Of a DNA stretch of 9,730 bases, positions 1 through 6,336 are shown piece by piece. Position numbers and translations under genes: made by a program. Below the pieces are notes generated by a model. That model had not been told where the DNA came from, searched no databases, and saw only the letters and a list, made by a program, of their open reading frames with translations. Each line of letters opens with the position of its first letter. The first letter of the stretch is position 1. Source of the stretch: Holosporaceae bacterium (GTDB lineage: Bacteria > Pseudomonadota > Alphaproteobacteria > UBA3830); contig JAITRK010000073.1 in NCBI GenBank assembly GCA_031288435.1, forward strand, positions 1-9,730, written 5' to 3'.

Positions 1-1218
1 TGCTTTTTCACCGAGGGCTGCGCGCCGGAAAATTATCTGTTCGAATGCAGATATTATGAATCATTGCTGAAGGCGACGGTATTGTTCGCTGCGTTGGTGG
101 CGCTGCGCTACGTTGGCGAAATTGATTTCAGAAGACACTCGCTGTTGATGCTTTCGCTACTCGGGTCCCTAACGCTTTTTTCGTCCAGCAATTTCATTTC
201 ATTTTATATTTCCATTGAACTGATCACTATACCGCTATATTTTTTGCTAAAAGGAAAGTTAAAAAGTCATTCGTTTTTTATATACGGAATTTCGTTTTCC
301 TGTGTATTTATTGTCGCAGCGCTACTAATATGTTGCTCCACCGGATTTACAAAATTTAACGATATTCGTTATGCTCTATCGTTTTTCCCTAGACAGAGCC
401 ATTTGATTTTGTTCGCTTCGACATTGATGCTGTTATCCTTCTGTATGAAACTGGGCGTGTCTCTGGGGCATTCCTATATTTTCGACGTCTTGGATGATAG
501 CAAGCTGTTCGCGGCGCTATGCATCGGCAGAATGTCGATTCTCATTGGCATATATAAAATATTATCCGGAGTTTTGTATTATGTGGATCTGTCGATCATA
601 ATCGTTACTTTCGCCTGCATCATGATACTGCATGGAAGCATTTTTCTGACGCGTTGTAATAATCTCAAAAAAATCTTCTGCTACGCCTATCTGGGACATT
701 CTGGAATGATTTTGCTTGGCAGTGTCAGCAAAAACTGTGACTCTATAACCGGAGTTCTTTTCATGTCCATGTCTGACCTGATTTTTATGCTCAGCGTATT
801 GTTCTTTCTTGTGGGAATTAGAAAAAACGGAGCGCCGCTAATAAATGTTCAGGACCTAGAATCGCTGTCATCCTGTAATGCAGGAGTAGCCACAGCCGTA
901 TCTGGCTTGATTGCATCCGTATTCGGAGTGCTGCCGCTGATTGGCCTGTGTGGAAAATTTCATATTTGTTTGTCACTGATTAAGAGAGGTTTGTATTTTC
1001 CGATTGTTGTCATGGCCTTTTCGCTGCTGGCAGGTACGCTTTTTGCTGCCAGGTTGTTGGATGTGGTTTGGTTTAGAAACCTTCACGAGCAAGGCAGATC
1101 GTTTTTCGTCACTGGCGGAAAATTTATCCATATTGCACCGTATTTGATGATCGCAGCGATTCCATTTGCCTATAAAATTTCGTCCCTACTGAGGCTGGAA
1201 TTATATTTTATGCGCTGA
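1..1218 (+). CDS. nuoN: NADH-quinone oxidoreductase subunit N, C-terminal part (5' end outside window)
   Basis: This is a membrane antiporter-like subunit of respiratory complex I, which couples quinone reduction to proton pumping. The frame is open back to base 1, so the gene starts outside the window; 405 codons are visible, whereas the family is usually about 480 residues. Residues are counted here from the first base. There are many hydrophobic helices. The TM5 glutamate lies in FYISIELITIPLY (Glu73). A TM7 lysine and the histidine of the broken-helix region lie in MKLGVSLGHSYIFDV (Lys150, His157). The sequence NNLKKIFCYAYLGHSG (220-235) matches the family's N-L-K-R-x-x-A-Y-S-S-I-x-H-x-G, and LPLIGLCGKF carries the TM12 lysine (Lys320). 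The protein is strongly diverged: the usual TM8 lysine seems to be Arg177. The alternative, another Mrp/NuoL/NuoM-type antiporter subunit, fits less well. The tail overlaps mreC by 11 bp in convergent orientation. Confidence 0.85.
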   Translation, partial: CFFTEGCAPENYLFECRYYESLLKATVLFAALVALRYVGEIDFRRHSLLMLSLLGSLTLFSSSNFISFYISIELITIPLYFLLKGKLKSHSFFIYGISFSCVFIVAALLICCSTGFTKFNDIRYALSFFPRQSHLILFASTLMLLSFCMKLGVSLGHSYIFDVLDDSKLFAALCIGRMSILIGIYKILSGVLYYVDLSIIIVTFACIMILHGSIFLTRCNNLKKIFCYAYLGHSGMILLGSVSKNCDSITGVLFMSMSDLIFMLSVLFFLVGIRKNGAPLINVQDLESLSSCNAGVATAVSGLIASVFGVLPLIGLCGKFHICLSLIKRGLYFPIVVMAFSLLAGTLFAARLLDVVWFRNLHEQGRSFFVTGGKFIHIAPYLMIAAIPFAYKISSLLRLELYFMR

Positions 1219-2077
1219 TCTTTTCTCCATGGACAGAGATAGTCTTCTGCTTTGTTAATACGCAGACATATTCAACAAAGTTAAAATTTACGTCTGGTAT
1301 AATGCGTAGAGTTTCTCCACGGCTTTCTATTTTCCCCACGCGAATTTTATCTCGAAAAACGTTCCCATATTCCGACGTTTCCACTATGTCGCCGTTTTCC
1401 GGTAGATCATCTTCATGAATCATCGACAATTTTAAAGTTTTTGTATTATTGCCGGACGCTATGGCATTAATGCGCCGCTTCCCAATTTTTACAGGAACAT
1501 TGGAGTTAACGTCTGTAATTAGCATAACCTTGCTCCAATCGTCATGCACCTCCACAATTCGTCCAACAAGCCCGTCTACGTTGAGGACGACGTCGTCCAC
1601 TGATACCTTGTCGCGCAATCCGACGTCTAGTATGAAGGAACACACATAGTCATTGGAGAAAAAACTCACCACTCTGGCTACGACTAGTCTGCCGTCATTT
1701 TTTTCTTTCAGGGAAAGCAATTTTCTTAGTTCATTGTTTTCAATCTTTAGCTGTTGAAGTTGCTCCAATTTGTTGATTAGCATTAGATTTTCTTTTTTTA
1801 AATCAAATACGACATCAGTGGCATTTTGAAAGACAATATATTTGGCATCAGAAATAGCATGATTGATTTTCGATGTTATTCGATTGATCAGAACGGCGCC
1901 CGACGTAAAAAAGTTTCCAAAACTTTGTAGGAGATCTCGGCAAAAAGAAAAATGCATCGCTACTAAAACAGCGATGCATACAAACAATCCACTAAATAGG
2001 TTTTTCTTTTTGAATTTTCTTAAAAAACTGGAGGATCCTATTTTGAACTCGTATAATCCCCTCGTTCTCTTAACCAT
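1208..2077 (-). CDS. mreC: Rod shape-determining protein MreC
   Basis: MreC is a periplasmic scaffold of the elongasome, linking MreB/MreD and the peptidoglycan synthases. The 289 residues show the usual order: a basic cytoplasmic N-terminus (1-26), one membrane anchor (about 27-47), a coiled coil (about 85-127, ending in the typical NNELRKLLSL), then the beta-rich domain. The core signature is clear: DGLVGRIVEV (168-177), VMLITDVNSNVPVKI (184-198) and an ETSEYGNVFRDKIRVGKI segment. In that segment the usual T-S-G-x-G-x-x-F-P reads T-S-E-Y-G-N-V-F-R, losing the glycine and the proline. The start is the first ATG after an in-frame TGA, with only a weak ribosome site. It lies 22 bp after the BI-1 family gene, which suggests cotranscription. 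Neither mreB upstream nor mreD/mrdA downstream is present, which differs from the usual mreBCD cluster. The 3' end overlaps nuoN. Confidence 0.93.
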   Translation of the reverse strand: MVKRTRGLYEFKIGSSSFLRKFKKKNLFSGLFVCIAVLVAMHFSFCRDLLQSFGNFFTSGAVLINRITSKINHAISDAKYIVFQNATDVVFDLKKENLMLINKLEQLQQLKIENNELRKLLSLKEKNDGRLVVARVVSFFSNDYVCSFILDVGLRDKVSVDDVVLNVDGLVGRIVEVHDDWSKVMLITDVNSNVPVKIGKRRINAIASGNNTKTLKLSMIHEDDLPENGDIVETSEYGNVFRDKIRVGKIESRGETLRIIPDVNFNFVEYVCVLTKQKTISVHGEKISA

Positions 2078-2099
2078 AGATCATCGTTGGTTCATCAAT

Positions 2100-2810
2100 T
2101 TAATTTCTCCTGCTGCCAAGGAACCGCAACAAGTGCAGAAAAAGATTGATGAAATCCAAGTACAAATGCAACGCGCCAATGACAGCCTTTTTGCTGCCGA
2201 CTTCCGTCGAATCGGAGTCCATGTAAATGCCTTTTATGTTCTGCATATCGTAGGCAGTTAAGCCTGTGAATACTATAACTCCTATTGCAGATATGACCAG
2301 ATCAAACACCTGATGCTGCAAGAAAATATTAACCAATCCAGCGATGACTATGCCTACTAGTCCCATAAATAAAAACGAGCCCCATCCTGTTAAATCCTTC
2401 TGTGTAGTATAACCATACAGCGCCATGGACAAAAACATGGACGACGCCACAAAAAAAGTATAACACAGGCTAGCGGCTGTATATATTAGTACTAACGATG
2501 ATAGAGACAGTCCAAGCAGCCCAGAATAGACGAAAAACAGTGTTCTGGCCTTTTCCGCAGAAATGTCATTTATTTTTGCTCCAAGATAAATTGCAATACC
2601 CATCGGAGCAAACGCTACCACAAAATACGTGAGACGCGACGAAAAAATGACGCTGCACAGCGCAGACGAAGACGCAGCCAGTCCGCCAACCAGAGCCGTC
2701 AGAAACAATCCAATGGACATATAGGAGAAAACGCTAAGTATATACCTGCGCAACCCTTCGTCCATGGTTCGTGAAACTTCTCTATAGTACTGAACTGTTT
2801 TCTTTTGCAT
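2100..2810 (-). CDS. Bax inhibitor-1 (BI-1/YccA/YbhL) family membrane protein
   Basis: This is an integral membrane protein of 236 residues with about seven hydrophobic segments (near 25-50, 58-78, 88-110, 112-134, 143-163, 167-187, 208-230). The N-terminal R-T-M-D-E-G-L-R-R-Y (14-23) and the C-terminal FTGLTAYDMQNIK (181-193) and GALHLYLDFINLFLHLLRFLG are the hallmarks of the bacterial BI-1 family. Asp188 and Asp219 are at the positions of the aspartate pair that controls pH-dependent calcium leak in characterised homologues. Bacterial relatives are linked to membrane protein quality control (YccA with FtsH) and to calcium leak (YetJ); the role here is not known. The ATG at 2808-2810 has AGGAA about 6 nt upstream and a sigma70-like promoter further up. 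mreC follows on the same strand 22 bp later. Confidence 0.92.
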   Translation of the reverse strand: MQKKTVQYYREVSRTMDEGLRRYILSVFSYMSIGLFLTALVGGLAASSSALCSVIFSSRLTYFVVAFAPMGIAIYLGAKINDISAEKARTLFFVYSGLLGLSLSSLVLIYTAASLCYTFFVASSMFLSMALYGYTTQKDLTGWGSFLFMGLVGIVIAGLVNIFLQHQVFDLVISAIGVIVFTGLTAYDMQNIKGIYMDSDSTEVGSKKAVIGALHLYLDFINLFLHLLRFLGSRRN

Positions 2811-2841
2811 ATCAAATTCCTATTACCTAAAACACAGTCAT

Positions 2842-2871
2842 ATTATAGCACAACCATATGTGTTTTTGCAA
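2842..2871 (-). promoter_or_regulatory. Sigma70-like promoter of the BI-1 family gene and mreC
   Basis: Reading the minus strand there is a perfect -10 TATAAT (2842-2847) and a -35 TTGCAA (2866-2871, four of six matches) separated by 18 bp. It lies about 30 bp upstream of the BI-1 start codon, in the right orientation. The -35 overlaps the U-tract proposed to end the upstream RNA candidate, so termination and initiation would meet at the same bases. Confidence 0.6.
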
Positions 2872-2900
2872 AAAAAATGCAAAGCAACGCTCGCCACTGC
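2871..2900 (-). terminator. Terminator-like hairpin ending the RNA candidate
   Basis: On the minus strand GCAGTG and CGTTGC (2900-2884) pair with two wobbles around a 5-nt loop. They are followed by TTTGCA and then eight Ts (to about 2871). The stem is short, so termination may be inefficient. Confidence 0.35.
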
Positions 2901-3050
2901 GAAGACATCCCTCTGCGGCGCTTCCGCGCCACAGAGAAACGTGTTGTCATAGTTATTTAAAACGGAGTGCAGCCGAAGCCGCATCACATGCTGCTGCCGC
3001 GAGACTTGCGCCACTGACAGCACCACATTAGGAGAAAAACTTCCTCCTGT
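2871..3050 (-). ncRNA. Candidate structured small RNA in the mnmA to BI-1 gap
   Basis: The 341-bp gap 2811-3151 has no convincing protein gene but has dense minus-strand secondary structure. Hairpin 1 (3048-3030) has 8 pairs and a GUU loop. Hairpin 2 (2983-2968) is UGCGGC, loop UUCG, GCUGCA. Hairpin 3 (2936-2911) has 11 pairs closed by a GGAA loop and extends to about 17 pairs (2942-2905). A final 6-bp hairpin (2900-2884) is followed by a U-rich run to 2871. The wobble pairs are G-U on the minus strand only and would be A-C mismatches on the plus strand, and the UUCG and GNRA loops also exist only on the minus strand. A weak promoter could start it near 3050: TTGTAA (3084-3079), 17 bp, TACTGT (3061-3056) with a TG extension. 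It could instead be the structured 3' end of the mnmA transcript. I recognise no known class; tmRNA, SRP, RNase P and 6S signatures were not found. Confidence 0.38.
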
Positions 3051-3151
3051 CTGGAACAGTAGCACAGCTAAAAAATAATTACAACCTATTTTTGTATTTT
3101 TTTTTGAAAACAATTTACGGTTGTATTCTCTGTGGAATTTTCCGTCTGTAA

Positions 3152-4192
3152 TCAGGCTATAACACCGCCGCCGATTACTTTCGTATCTGCATAAAAAACG
3201 CAGCTTTGTCCAGGAGCTATACCAAATTCTCTAGCATGCAATTTTATGAAGTAGCCGTTGGTATCCGTATTCCTGCAGACGCTAGCGGCCGTTTTCCTAC
3301 CACATAGTCGTAACTGCGCCTGGCAATCGCCGGTAAATTCGCCGTTTATAAAATTAACATTCCGTAGATGCACTACAGTTTCTTCCTGATCTTTTTGACG
3401 CGAAACAATTATTTCATTCCGAGTTGCGTCTATTTTTTGGACAAAAAACGGGCCTCCGGACAATCCGAGGCCACGTCGCTGGCCAACTGTGTAATGTACG
3501 ACGCCGCTGTGTCGCCCGAGCACTTCTCCGGATGTGCTAACTATGTTTCCTTCCTGAAATCCGCCGGCCGCATGTTGTTGGAGAAACGACACATAATCGT
3601 TGTCTGGTATAAAGCATATGTCCTGGCTATCGGATTTTTGTGCCACATGAATTCCGTTTTCTCCGGCGATTTTTCTAACATGCGGCTTTGTATATTCGCC
3701 AAGGGGGAACACTAGTCGCGAGAGAATTGCTTGGCTGAGAGCATAGAGAAAATAACTTTGATCCCTGCTGCTATCTTTGGCTCGATGCAGTTCAACGCTG
3801 TCATCTGTGCCAACGCCAGATGTAGCTTTTTTTATTATTGCGTAGTGACCGGTGGCCATAAAGTCGGCGGTATGCTTTTTTCTGATTTCGTCCAAGTATT
3901 TAAATTTGAGAAATTTATTACACATGACGCAGGGATTGGGCGTTAATCCATTGCTATAGGAATCAATAAAGTAATCCATCACATATTTTTTAAAATCGTC
4001 TCTGCAGTCCACCACTTCATGCTGTACGCCGAGGAAATTGGCCACCTGTTGTGCGTCGGCGACGGCTTTTTTGGATCCTTCCGAATCAAACATCTTAAAA
4101 GTACATCCGATTACCTCGAATCCCCTCTCTTTCATAAGGAAAGCCGAAACTGAACTATCTACTCCACCGGACATGCCGACAATGCATTTCAT
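3152..4192 (-). CDS. mnmA: tRNA-specific 2-thiouridylase MnmA
   Basis: MnmA activates U34 of Lys, Glu and Gln tRNAs with ATP and transfers persulfide sulfur to make 2-thiouridine, needed for accurate decoding. The PP-loop SGGVDSS lies at the N-terminus. NPCVMCNK carries the first catalytic cysteine and SQDICFI the second, about 105 residues later. ATGHYA, RDQSYFL and VGQRRGLGL are also in place, followed by the C-terminal beta-barrel region. The length (346 residues) fits the family. I chose the ATG at 4190-4192 because GGAG sits 5 nt before it and the protein then starts MKCIVGMSGGVDSS. An upstream in-frame ATG at 4208-4210 would add six residues but has no visible ribosome site. The gene is divergent from the PQ-loop gene and about 340 bp from the next minus-strand gene. 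All catalytic residues are present. Confidence 0.95.
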   Translation of the reverse strand: MKCIVGMSGGVDSSVSAFLMKERGFEVIGCTFKMFDSEGSKKAVADAQQVANFLGVQHEVVDCRDDFKKYVMDYFIDSYSNGLTPNPCVMCNKFLKFKYLDEIRKKHTADFMATGHYAIIKKATSGVGTDDSVELHRAKDSSRDQSYFLYALSQAILSRLVFPLGEYTKPHVRKIAGENGIHVAQKSDSQDICFIPDNDYVSFLQQHAAGGFQEGNIVSTSGEVLGRHSGVVHYTVGQRRGLGLSGGPFFVQKIDATRNEIIVSRQKDQEETVVHLRNVNFINGEFTGDCQAQLRLCGRKTAASVCRNTDTNGYFIKLHAREFGIAPGQSCVFYADTKVIGGGVIA

Positions 4193-4229
4193 TTTTGCTC
4201 CACTATTCATCGTTCAAATTTTAATAAAG

Positions 4230-4258
4230 TTGCAAACTCGAGTAAAGTCAGCTATAAA
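4230..4258 (+). promoter_or_regulatory. Promoter of the PQ-loop/receiver unit
   Basis: TTGCAA (4230-4235, four of six matches to the -35 consensus), a 17-bp spacer and TATAAA (4253-4258, five of six matches to the -10) lie about 60 bp upstream of the PQ-loop start. Transcription would begin near 4265. The same -35 hexamer is used by the candidate BI-1 promoter in this window. Confidence 0.5.
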
Positions 4259-4270
4259 CTCTTTATGCGT

Positions 4271-4292
4271 GTTGTAAGGTGGGTCTTACAAC
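4271..4292 (+). promoter_or_regulatory. Perfect inverted repeat in the PQ-loop gene leader
   Basis: GTTGTAAG (4271-4278) and CTTACAAC (4285-4292) are exact inverse complements around a 6-nt GTGGGT centre. The repeat lies just downstream of the predicted transcription start and about 20 bp before the ribosome site. It could be a regulator operator or a 5' mRNA hairpin. No T-run follows, so it is not an intrinsic terminator. Confidence 0.4.
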
Positions 4293-4321
4293 TAATGGTT
4301 GAACTAGTTTGGAGATAGCAC

Positions 4322-4597
4322 GTGAGCTATGAGTGTTTTACATGGTTTATAGAGATAGCATTTGGTTTCTGTTTATTTGCTAATGCTCTTTTATTTGTGC
4401 CGCAAGCCCTAAAGATATACAAAACAAAGAGCGCAAAAAATCTTTCTCTGGCGACTTTTGCTGGATTTAATGTCGTACAGGTTGTTACAGCATTGCACGG
4501 CTATATTCTCAAGGATTGGGTGCTAACGTACGGATCACTGTTTGTTTTGGCGTCCTGCGGTACGGTTACACTTCTAATTGTACTGTACGAAAAATAA
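4322..4597 (+). CDS. SemiSWEET/PQ-loop family small membrane protein
   Basis: This 91-residue protein has three hydrophobic helices (about 8-26, 43-61, 68-88) and the PQ-loop signature FVPQALKIYKTKSAKNLS (25-42), the size and layout of a bacterial SemiSWEET half-transporter. Known SemiSWEETs work as dimers that move sugars across the inner membrane. By hand alignment to the Leptospira protein, the pocket residues Trp48 and Asn67 correspond here to Thr56 and Ser72, so the substrate may not be a sugar. The start is GTG at 4322, supported by GGAG at 4311-4314 with a 7-nt gap; the ATG at 4329 is out of frame. The next gene, a receiver domain, starts 15 bp after the stop with the same kind of GTG start and GGAG spacing. 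They form a likely two-gene operon. Confidence 0.85.
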   Translation: MSYECFTWFIEIAFGFCLFANALLFVPQALKIYKTKSAKNLSLATFAGFNVVQVVTALHGYILKDWVLTYGSLFVLASCGTVTLLIVLYEK

Positions 4598-4612
4598 TGA
4601 TGGAGTATTTCA

Positions 4613-5044
4613 GTGCTAAAAAATCAATCAATCGTTCCTGAAAGCGCAGGGTGCGTTCTGGATAGCCTTGTATTAAACTGCGGGGATACTGTAATCGTTC
4701 TAGATGACGATCAGCTGATTCACTACATATGGAATTCAAAGTTAGAAGATTATAAAACAGAGATTGATCTGCAGTTTTTTGAAAAAGGACAAGAAACAAT
4801 TAACTTTATAAACGCGTTTGCAGAAAAGAATAGGCTCTTTTTGCTATGTGATTACGAGTTAAAACAGCGCGGGTTGAATGGTATCGACGTTATAGTACGC
4901 AGCAACATGGTTCATCGTTCAATTATAGTCAGCGGAATATGTTATGACAGCATCATGCTGAGAAGAGCCATCCAGTTGGGTGTCAAGATTTTATTCAAGC
5001 AGAACATAAAAGATATCCCGATAGTATTGAAAAATCATACATAG
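4613..5044 (+). CDS. Stand-alone receiver (REC) domain protein
   Basis: This 143-residue protein is a phosphoacceptor receiver with no output domain. A short leader (1-25) precedes the beta1 segment TVIVLDDD, with the acidic residues at 31-33. The expected phospho-aspartate is Asp80 in LFLLCDYEL, the Ser/Thr switch is Ser107 in SIIVSGICYD, and the conserved lysine is Lys129 in KILFKQ, followed by Gln where most receivers have Pro. All key residues are present, so it may be phosphorylated. The texture (LDDDQLIHYIW, CDYELKQRGLNGID, LGVKILFK) resembles from memory the C-terminal receiver of hybrid sensor kinases of intracellular bacteria, and the leader resembles the linker before that domain. 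It may therefore be the remnant of a hybrid kinase or a single-domain regulator. The GTG start has GGAG 7 nt upstream. No histidine kinase is present in the window. Confidence 0.8.
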   Translation: MLKNQSIVPESAGCVLDSLVLNCGDTVIVLDDDQLIHYIWNSKLEDYKTEIDLQFFEKGQETINFINAFAEKNRLFLLCDYELKQRGLNGIDVIVRSNMVHRSIIVSGICYDSIMLRRAIQLGVKILFKQNIKDIPIVLKNHT

Positions 5045-5060
5045 AAATTTTGCAGCCTGC

Positions 5061-6269
5061 TCAGGAAGCTGTTGTTTCCAGATGTTTTAGAGCGAATCGC
5101 AGGCATTCTTCGCGACCGACGTCGTTCTCTGAATTAAGCCAGAAGTTTTTTACAGCCATCATTAGTTCCTTCAGTTCGGGCTGGGAAAAACATTGAGAGC
5201 CAAGATCGCCTGCTCGAAATGCAAAATCCACATATTCTGAGCGACAGAAATCTTCCATCTGTTGCGCGGTGTTTTTAATTTCCAGGACAGATTTGGCTTC
5301 GCTGCGATATGCCAAAACAGAGGCGTACTGCACCAGAAAATGCCGCAGATTTTTTCGAATAGTTTTCAATTTTCGTTTTATGGCCGATCCGGCGTAGTTA
5401 TCCACATTCAGCGCTAGCATTTGGCTAATTATTCTTGGAAATTTGTATTTGCTTGTTAGATCCGGTCTTTTAGAAAATTTTAGCAGCAAACACAGCCGCT
5501 CGACGGCTGTCATTTTTGCAAAGATGTTTAGCTGGGAAGCCGTTTCCAGCGGATCGCATGCCAGATCAAACAGAACGTCCAATACAGGTTTCATGTCCGG
5601 AATTATTTTATAGCTGTCGCTGTTCCCGAGCATTGTTAGCAGTTCTGCCAGTATCCTTTCGGTTGATAGAATCACAACGTTGCTTTTCAGTGAATTTATT
5701 AACGCCAGGTATTCTTCGTTTATCACGCCATTGCCATAGCAAACTACAAACCTAAAATATCTAAGAATGCGAAGAAAATCTTCCTTTATACGTTCTTCCG
5801 GACAGCCGATGAATCTTATATTTTTTCTGGAAATATCGTCAATTCCCCGGTGGTAATCGAAAATATTTCCGTTTTTATCGACGTAGATGGCGTTGATAGT
5901 GAAATCGCGTCGCCGCGAATCCTCTTCAAAAGAATTTGTAAATTGCACAAGAGCTTTTCGACCGAATGTTTGCACATCTTTTCGCAGCGAGGTTATTTCG
6001 TACGATTTCCAATTGCGCACAACTGTAACAGTTCCGTAATCAATGCCTGTGGGGACAACTTTTATGCCGTGCACATTTCCAAAAATGCGCGTGGTTTCGG
6101 TTGGAGTAGCGGTAATGGCGATATCAATATCGGTTGGCTCGACATCCATAAGGCAATTCCTAACGGCTCCTCCAACCAATCGGGCTTCGTATCCATTTTT
6201 CTCGATATGTTCCAGCAGAAAGAGCACGTCTTCAGTCAGCAGATTATTAATTTTTTTCTTTAGCGCCAT
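5061..6269 (-). CDS. cca: CCA tRNA nucleotidyltransferase
   Basis: This is a class II polymerase-beta-type nucleotidyltransferase that adds or repairs the 3' CCA of tRNAs. A poly(A) polymerase role is a possible alternative within the family. From the chosen start, LVGGAVRNCL (31-40) is the nucleotide-binding GG-V-R motif, DIDI (47-50) holds the metal-binding aspartates, SRRRDFTINAI (118-128) is motif B/C, and ERIKEDFLRILRYFRF (159-174) is the base-recognition region with the ED and R-x-x-R residues. The 402 residues match the alphaproteobacterial family, and no HD domain was seen. I placed the start at the ATG 6267-6269 because the protein then begins like its family; the open frame upstream runs into xseB and has no family similarity. 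A -10-like TAGAAT lies at 6298-6293. It is convergent with the receiver gene (16-bp gap) and divergent from xseB. Confidence 0.93.
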   Translation of the reverse strand: MALKKKINNLLTEDVLFLLEHIEKNGYEARLVGGAVRNCLMDVEPTDIDIAITATPTETTRIFGNVHGIKVVPTGIDYGTVTVVRNWKSYEITSLRKDVQTFGRKALVQFTNSFEEDSRRRDFTINAIYVDKNGNIFDYHRGIDDISRKNIRFIGCPEERIKEDFLRILRYFRFVVCYGNGVINEEYLALINSLKSNVVILSTERILAELLTMLGNSDSYKIIPDMKPVLDVLFDLACDPLETASQLNIFAKMTAVERLCLLLKFSKRPDLTSKYKFPRIISQMLALNVDNYAGSAIKRKLKTIRKNLRHFLVQYASVLAYRSEAKSVLEIKNTAQQMEDFCRSEYVDFAFRAGDLGSQCFSQPELKELMMAVKNFWLNSENDVGREECLRFALKHLETTAS

Positions 6270-6336
6270 ATAAAAAAGCTCGCAGTTAATGTATTCTACA
6301 TTGCATAGCGTAACACTGTTTGGAGAATAAATTAAG

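Noticed and set aside
1863..2261. A 132-codon plus-strand open frame across the mreC/BI-1 junction
   Set aside because: It is antisense to two confidently identified genes and shows no protein features.
2877..2960. A 27-codon plus-strand ORF in the same gap
   Set aside because: No ribosome site, no similarity recognised, and it lies across the hairpin stems.
2838..3113. A 91-codon minus-strand open frame in the mnmA to BI-1 gap
   Set aside because: It starts with TTG without a ribosome site, its sequence has no recognisable domain, it runs through the BI-1 promoter, and the same bases form RNA hairpins.
2871..3151. Assignment of the structured gap to tmRNA, SRP RNA, RNase P RNA or 6S RNA
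   Set aside because: No T-arm or tag ORF, no SRP GGTCAGG/GGAAGCAGC core, no RNase P GAGGAAAGTCC or ACAGAA core, and the ends do not pair as in 6S RNA.
4193..4210. Six-residue longer start for mnmA
   Set aside because: No ribosome site precedes the ATG at 4210, while GGAG lies 5 nt before the ATG at 4192; it remains a possible alternative.
5045..5085. Bidirectional terminator between the receiver gene and cca
   Set aside because: Only a 4-bp CAGC/GCTG pairing with interruptions and no T-run could be found.
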